Assembly (NCBI RefSeq): GCF_015143595.1
Contig: NZ_WYEU01000001.1
Location: 186,001 to 250,000 of the forward strand
Direction of reading: 5' to 3'
Length of the DNA stretch: 64,000 nucleotides
Source of the DNA: Sneathiella sp. P13V-1
GTDB taxonomy: Bacteria > Pseudomonadota > Alphaproteobacteria > Sneathiellales > Sneathiellaceae
The notes beneath the pieces are model-generated. The model was not told the DNA's origin. It searched no databases and saw only the letters and a program-made list of their open reading frames with translations. A program made the position numbers and the translations under genes. This document shows positions 61,402-64,000 of this stretch, in pieces; positions within the stretch are counted from its first letter, which is position 1; every line of letters begins with the position of its first letter.

Positions 61402-62463
61402 TTATTCTTCGTTTTCCGTATCTCTCTCCTTGTAAAAGCGCAATGCGCCAGTGTGAATGGGAATACCCACACCACGCCTTGAACTTTCATAAGTGATCAG
61501 CCGTCCTTTTTCATGACCGCCATCCAGAATTGTCCGGTTACGTGGATGCCACAACGATTTTGCCAATCCATATGCCAGCTCATCGCTCATACTGTCTTTT
61601 ACAATCCATTGTGTGCTCACTGCTAGTGTTGGCGTGGAGGCAACCCCTTCATATGTATCTTCAGGTATGACGCTTTTGGAGAAGAACTCATACAGATTAA
61701 TAATGCGGCTTGCCGCTTCACCTTCAATGGGCAGAAGGTCAACAAGGTCTGAATCTGCCAATTCTTCAACGGCACCTACCGGATAACCGGCGATAAAGAA
61801 GAAGGCATCCAGCTCCCCTTTGCGAATTAATTTGAGAGATTTATCTGAATTGGCATCAATCGGAATATAATCGTCAGACGTAATCCCATAGGCTTTCAGA
61901 ATATTGATGGCATTCTGACGGGTTCCTGATCCCGGCAAGTCAATTGAAATACGCTTTCCCTTTAAGTCCGCAATTGATTGTATCCCTGCACCTCTTCGGA
62001 CAATCAAATGCACATCTTCAGGATAAAGATTTGCAATCACTCTCAATGATTGCCCATCAGTAAATTTCTTTTGAAACTGCCCTGTTCCGTAGAAGGCCGC
62101 GAAAATAACATCCGATTGCGCCAGGGCAGATTCAAGGCTGCCATCGAGAACACCAGTGATATTCGCAACACTGCCACGTGTTGTCTGCGCCGCGGCGATC
62201 AATCCGGGTACGCCACACGATCCGCCGTCTTCACAGCTTCGGCTGCCCGGTGGACCAGTGATGGTTGACCCGATGAGAGTGCCAATGGGAAAGTAAGTAC
62301 CTGAAGTTGCTCCGGTGCCAATTCGAAAGAATGTCACGTCTTGTGCAAAAGTCGGCAAAGAGAACCCGATCAGGAAAACAAACGCAGCAAACAAAGAGGC
62401 AACCCTTTTCTCCATAAATCTGAAAATGGAGGTACTTTTCACTCTTTGATTATCTGGCGTCAT
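61402..62463 (-). CDS. TAXI-family TRAP transporter solute receptor
   Basis: A 353-residue periplasmic receptor. A signal peptide (hydrophobic about 20-40, cleaved near TFAQDV) precedes FFRIGTGATSGTYFPIGTLI, the TAXI start, and RISIDLPGSGTRQNAINILK. Two cysteines in RSCEDGGSCGVPG may form a disulfide. AAAGAGG six bases before ATG 62463 favours the long start; an internal ATG at 62415 would give a shorter signal peptide. No TRAP permease gene is adjacent. TAXI receptors bind glutamate or related acids. Confidence 0.9.
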   Translation of the reverse strand: MTPDNQRVKSTSIFRFMEKRVASLFAAFVFLIGFSLPTFAQDVTFFRIGTGATSGTYFPIGTLIGSTITGPPGSRSCEDGGSCGVPGLIAAAQTTRGSVANITGVLDGSLESALAQSDVIFAAFYGTGQFQKKFTDGQSLRVIANLYPEDVHLIVRRGAGIQSIADLKGKRISIDLPGSGTRQNAINILKAYGITSDDYIPIDANSDKSLKLIRKGELDAFFFIAGYPVGAVEELADSDLVDLLPIEGEAASRIINLYEFFSKSVIPEDTYEGVASTPTLAVSTQWIVKDSMSDELAYGLAKSLWHPRNRTILDGGHEKGRLITYESSRRGVGIPIHTGALRFYKERDTENEE

Positions 62464-62531
62464 AAATTGCCTCTTTCCTGTAGGCTCTTCCTATACTTGA
62501 TATAGAAAAAAAATGTGCCGAAAAGAAGTCT

Positions 62532-63488
62532 TCATTTCGAAAACCCGATCTTCCGAACTGGGCGCGTTTTGATTTCCTGGGACAGTCTTGCAATATCAAA
62601 CCGCATTTCCGCAGACATCCGGACCTGTTCTGACGCTTTGTGAAGGGCAAAAGGGATTTGATACATCAATTCTCTATCCTGATCAGAAAGCTCTGTCGCG
62701 CTGCCTCCCACTTTCTCAAGGACTTTGTCCAGCGCCTCTGCCAAAGGCAACAGATGTTCAAGTTCAGTTCCCTTGATCCGGTCGATCAGGTCCTCGGTCA
62801 TATTTAGCATCTGCAAGACCAGTTTCCGGCGCGTCTCCAAATCTTCAAGCCCTCCCGTCAGAGACATGACTTTTTTGGAAAGTTGCACAAATCTCTCAGT
62901 ATAAATGGAAACCTTGCGTTCATTTACAGCGCTTATAGCCAGTTTGATGTTACCGGGTGTTGCGTCCAGTTCCGGTCGGTTCTCCACCTTCGCTTTCAAA
63001 GAATTGGGGACAATCAGTTGATTGTTACCATCCACAACACGCCCAATACTTCGCCGTTCCGGCCCAACATAATCTTCTGCAACAACAAAGGGTTTTCGGG
63101 AACTTACCAATCCCGCGACCCTTTCAGAGATCTGTTGCGTAGACATGGGACGTCCCACCAGATCATCCACTCCCGACGAGATCACCTTCTGCACTTCCTC
63201 CGGTGCCGTATTCCATGTTGTCACGATGATGTTCGCGAACGGATTTTCTCCAACTTTGTGAAGACGAATTTTCTCAACGATTTCATTGACGCGACCTTCC
63301 GGCCCTTTTGTATCGGCAACAATGAGATCGTACGAGTTTTCTTTGGCCTTTCGCGTGAACTCTTCGAGGGAGCCAACCGCCTCTACTGATCCGAACCCAA
63401 CGCCAAGCAAAGCCACCCGCGTGTTATGACGCATGGTTGCTTGCGGATCATAAAGTAATACTGACGCTGGCTCGAACCGCTTATCCAT
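62532..63488 (-). CDS. Receiver-domain protein with partly degenerate active site
   Basis: A 318-residue cytoplasmic protein. Residues about 8-128 form a response-regulator receiver: one acidic residue in LLYDPQATMR instead of two, the phosphoacceptor-like Asp in DLIVADTKGP, Thr in IIVTTW, but Arg in place of the invariant Lys (VGRPM). A linker with EDYVGPERR follows, then a helical C-terminal domain (about 180-318) with no known output motif. It is followed 15 bases... on the upstream side by a PilZ gene in the same direction, suggesting joint function. The same layout is known in other alphaproteobacteria, but the output is undefined. Confidence 0.75.
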   Translation of the reverse strand: MDKRFEPASVLLYDPQATMRHNTRVALLGVGFGSVEAVGSLEEFTRKAKENSYDLIVADTKGPEGRVNEIVEKIRLHKVGENPFANIIVTTWNTAPEEVQKVISSGVDDLVGRPMSTQQISERVAGLVSSRKPFVVAEDYVGPERRSIGRVVDGNNQLIVPNSLKAKVENRPELDATPGNIKLAISAVNERKVSIYTERFVQLSKKVMSLTGGLEDLETRRKLVLQMLNMTEDLIDRIKGTELEHLLPLAEALDKVLEKVGGSATELSDQDRELMYQIPFALHKASEQVRMSAEMRFDIARLSQEIKTRPVRKIGFSK

Positions 63489-63503
63489 ATCAAGCGTTCT
63501 GGT

Positions 63504-63905
63504 TTAGGCGTTCGGCAAAACGCGGGTGAGATATTTGAAAACTGTTTCAGGGTCGTCTTTAAACTGAACACCAACCATGCAGTCATTTACCCAGACGGCG
63601 TCGCACATGAAGTGTCCCAATTTGGGAATAATAAGATCCAACCCCATGGTTTCAGAAATAGGCTCTTTCAGGACTAGTTTAGCACCATTTGCAGAAATGT
63701 CGCGCACCATGCCATGGACTTCACGCACTTCACTTTTCAGCGTCACGTCGTTGAAATAGACCTTGACCTTCGCTTCCCAGACAACTCTGCTCCGGCGGAA
63801 ATGGCGATTTTCCCGATAACGCGCTTCTGCATCGCCCTTTTCAGAGGATCGCGCCGCGTCCAACTCATCTAGCATTCGTTGTATATCTTTGCCGATTATC
63901 ATCAT
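63504..63905 (-). CDS. PilZ-domain protein (c-di-GMP receptor candidate)
   Basis: A 133-residue protein. After a short helical N-terminus (MMIIGKDIQRMLDELDAARS), the PilZ domain shows the c-di-GMP contacts: an arginine cluster in HFRRSRVVWEA and RDISANGAKL, the (D/N)xSxxG motif. An AAAGGG sequence supports ATG 63905 over an in-frame TTG at 63932. It precedes the receiver-domain gene by 15 bases on the same strand. The diguanylate cyclase at 32955-34679 could supply its ligand. Confidence 0.85.
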   Translation of the reverse strand: MMIIGKDIQRMLDELDAARSSEKGDAEARYRENRHFRRSRVVWEAKVKVYFNDVTLKSEVREVHGMVRDISANGAKLVLKEPISETMGLDLIIPKLGHFMCDAVWVNDCMVGVQFKDDPETVFKYLTRVLPNA

Positions 63906-64000
63906 TTGCCCTTTCAAGCCCCCCTTCAGCAATGTTGGAGAGCTATTAAACGCCTAATTGGTTAACGTTTTGCGAAGAAATATCACCAATTTGAACAACG
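63906..64000. other. Window end upstream of the PilZ gene
   Basis: Short AT-rich stretch, probably holding the promoter of the PilZ-receiver operon. No gene or firm promoter is recognised. Confidence 0.3.

Noticed and set aside
1-64000. CRISPR arrays, insertion sequences, integrases or prophage genes
   Set aside because: No direct-repeat arrays, transposase motifs or phage structural genes were found anywhere in the window.

Overview
The window looks like ordinary chromosome of a moderate-GC (about 50% by eye) alphaproteobacterium, probably marine and from the Rhodospirillales/Sneathiellales/Kiloniellales neighbourhood. The grounds are the order rpmH-rnpA-yidD-yidC-ysxC-argB, the SRP RNA beside dnaX, the dapD/dapE/truA/fmt/def block, KdsB (an LPS-containing cell), a CycM-like anchored cytochrome c, a DUF2336 protein, a TAXI receptor, and a regulator with the VGPERR-type motif. 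The genus is a guess. No insertion sequence, phage, CRISPR array or rRNA operon is visible.

Region by region. 1-1.8 kb: end of a beta-oxidation operon (3-hydroxyacyl-CoA dehydrogenase, thiolase) followed by a MerR regulator whose promoter holds a perfect 22-bp palindrome. 2.1-4.2 kb: ArsR regulator, TauE/SafE exporter and TIGR02186 protein, a sulfur-type module with a second perfect palindrome in front of the exporter. 4.3-10.8 kb: an accessory catabolic cluster (MFS carrier, two-subunit class I CoA-transferase-fold enzyme without the usual catalytic Glu, class III CoA-transferase, stand-alone molybdenum hydroxylase large subunit), then an NTF2-like protein and a DUF2478 protein. 12-14.4 kb: two MarR-controlled detoxification-type units (isochorismatase fold; glutathione S-transferase), each with clear inverted-repeat operators. 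14.5-17 kb: tRNA-Arg(ACG), an OmpA-like lipoprotein and a peroxiredoxin-glutaredoxin fusion. 17-27 kb: peptide-related and envelope genes (oligopeptide-type binding protein with a P1 peptidase, gamma-glutamyltransferase), SAM hydrolase, trans-aconitate methyltransferase, orphan histidine kinase, and a mercuric-reductase-like flavoprotein with a TVP38 membrane protein.

27.5-46.7 kb is housekeeping: ribosome/RNase P/membrane insertion genes, arginine and lysine biosynthesis, c-di-GMP signalling (PAS-GAF-GGDEF with DUF2336), tRNA modification and formyl-methionine handling, DNA repair/replication (rmuC, recR, ybaB, dnaX), SRP RNA and nudC. 46.7-51 kb: a gap holding a strong small-RNA candidate, then a VUT/YhhQ transporter, pheA, kdsB, a membrane-anchored cytochrome c and a hisN-type phosphatase. 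51-59.5 kb: a YejABEF-type peptide ABC transporter with two tandem binding proteins, then ghrA. 59.5-64 kb: MarR regulator, M17 aminopeptidase, TAXI receptor, a partly degenerate receiver protein and a PilZ protein.

The most unusual content is the 4.3-12 kb accessory region and the intergenic RNA at about 47.1 kb. Functions are read from motifs and remembered family sequences; no database search was run.
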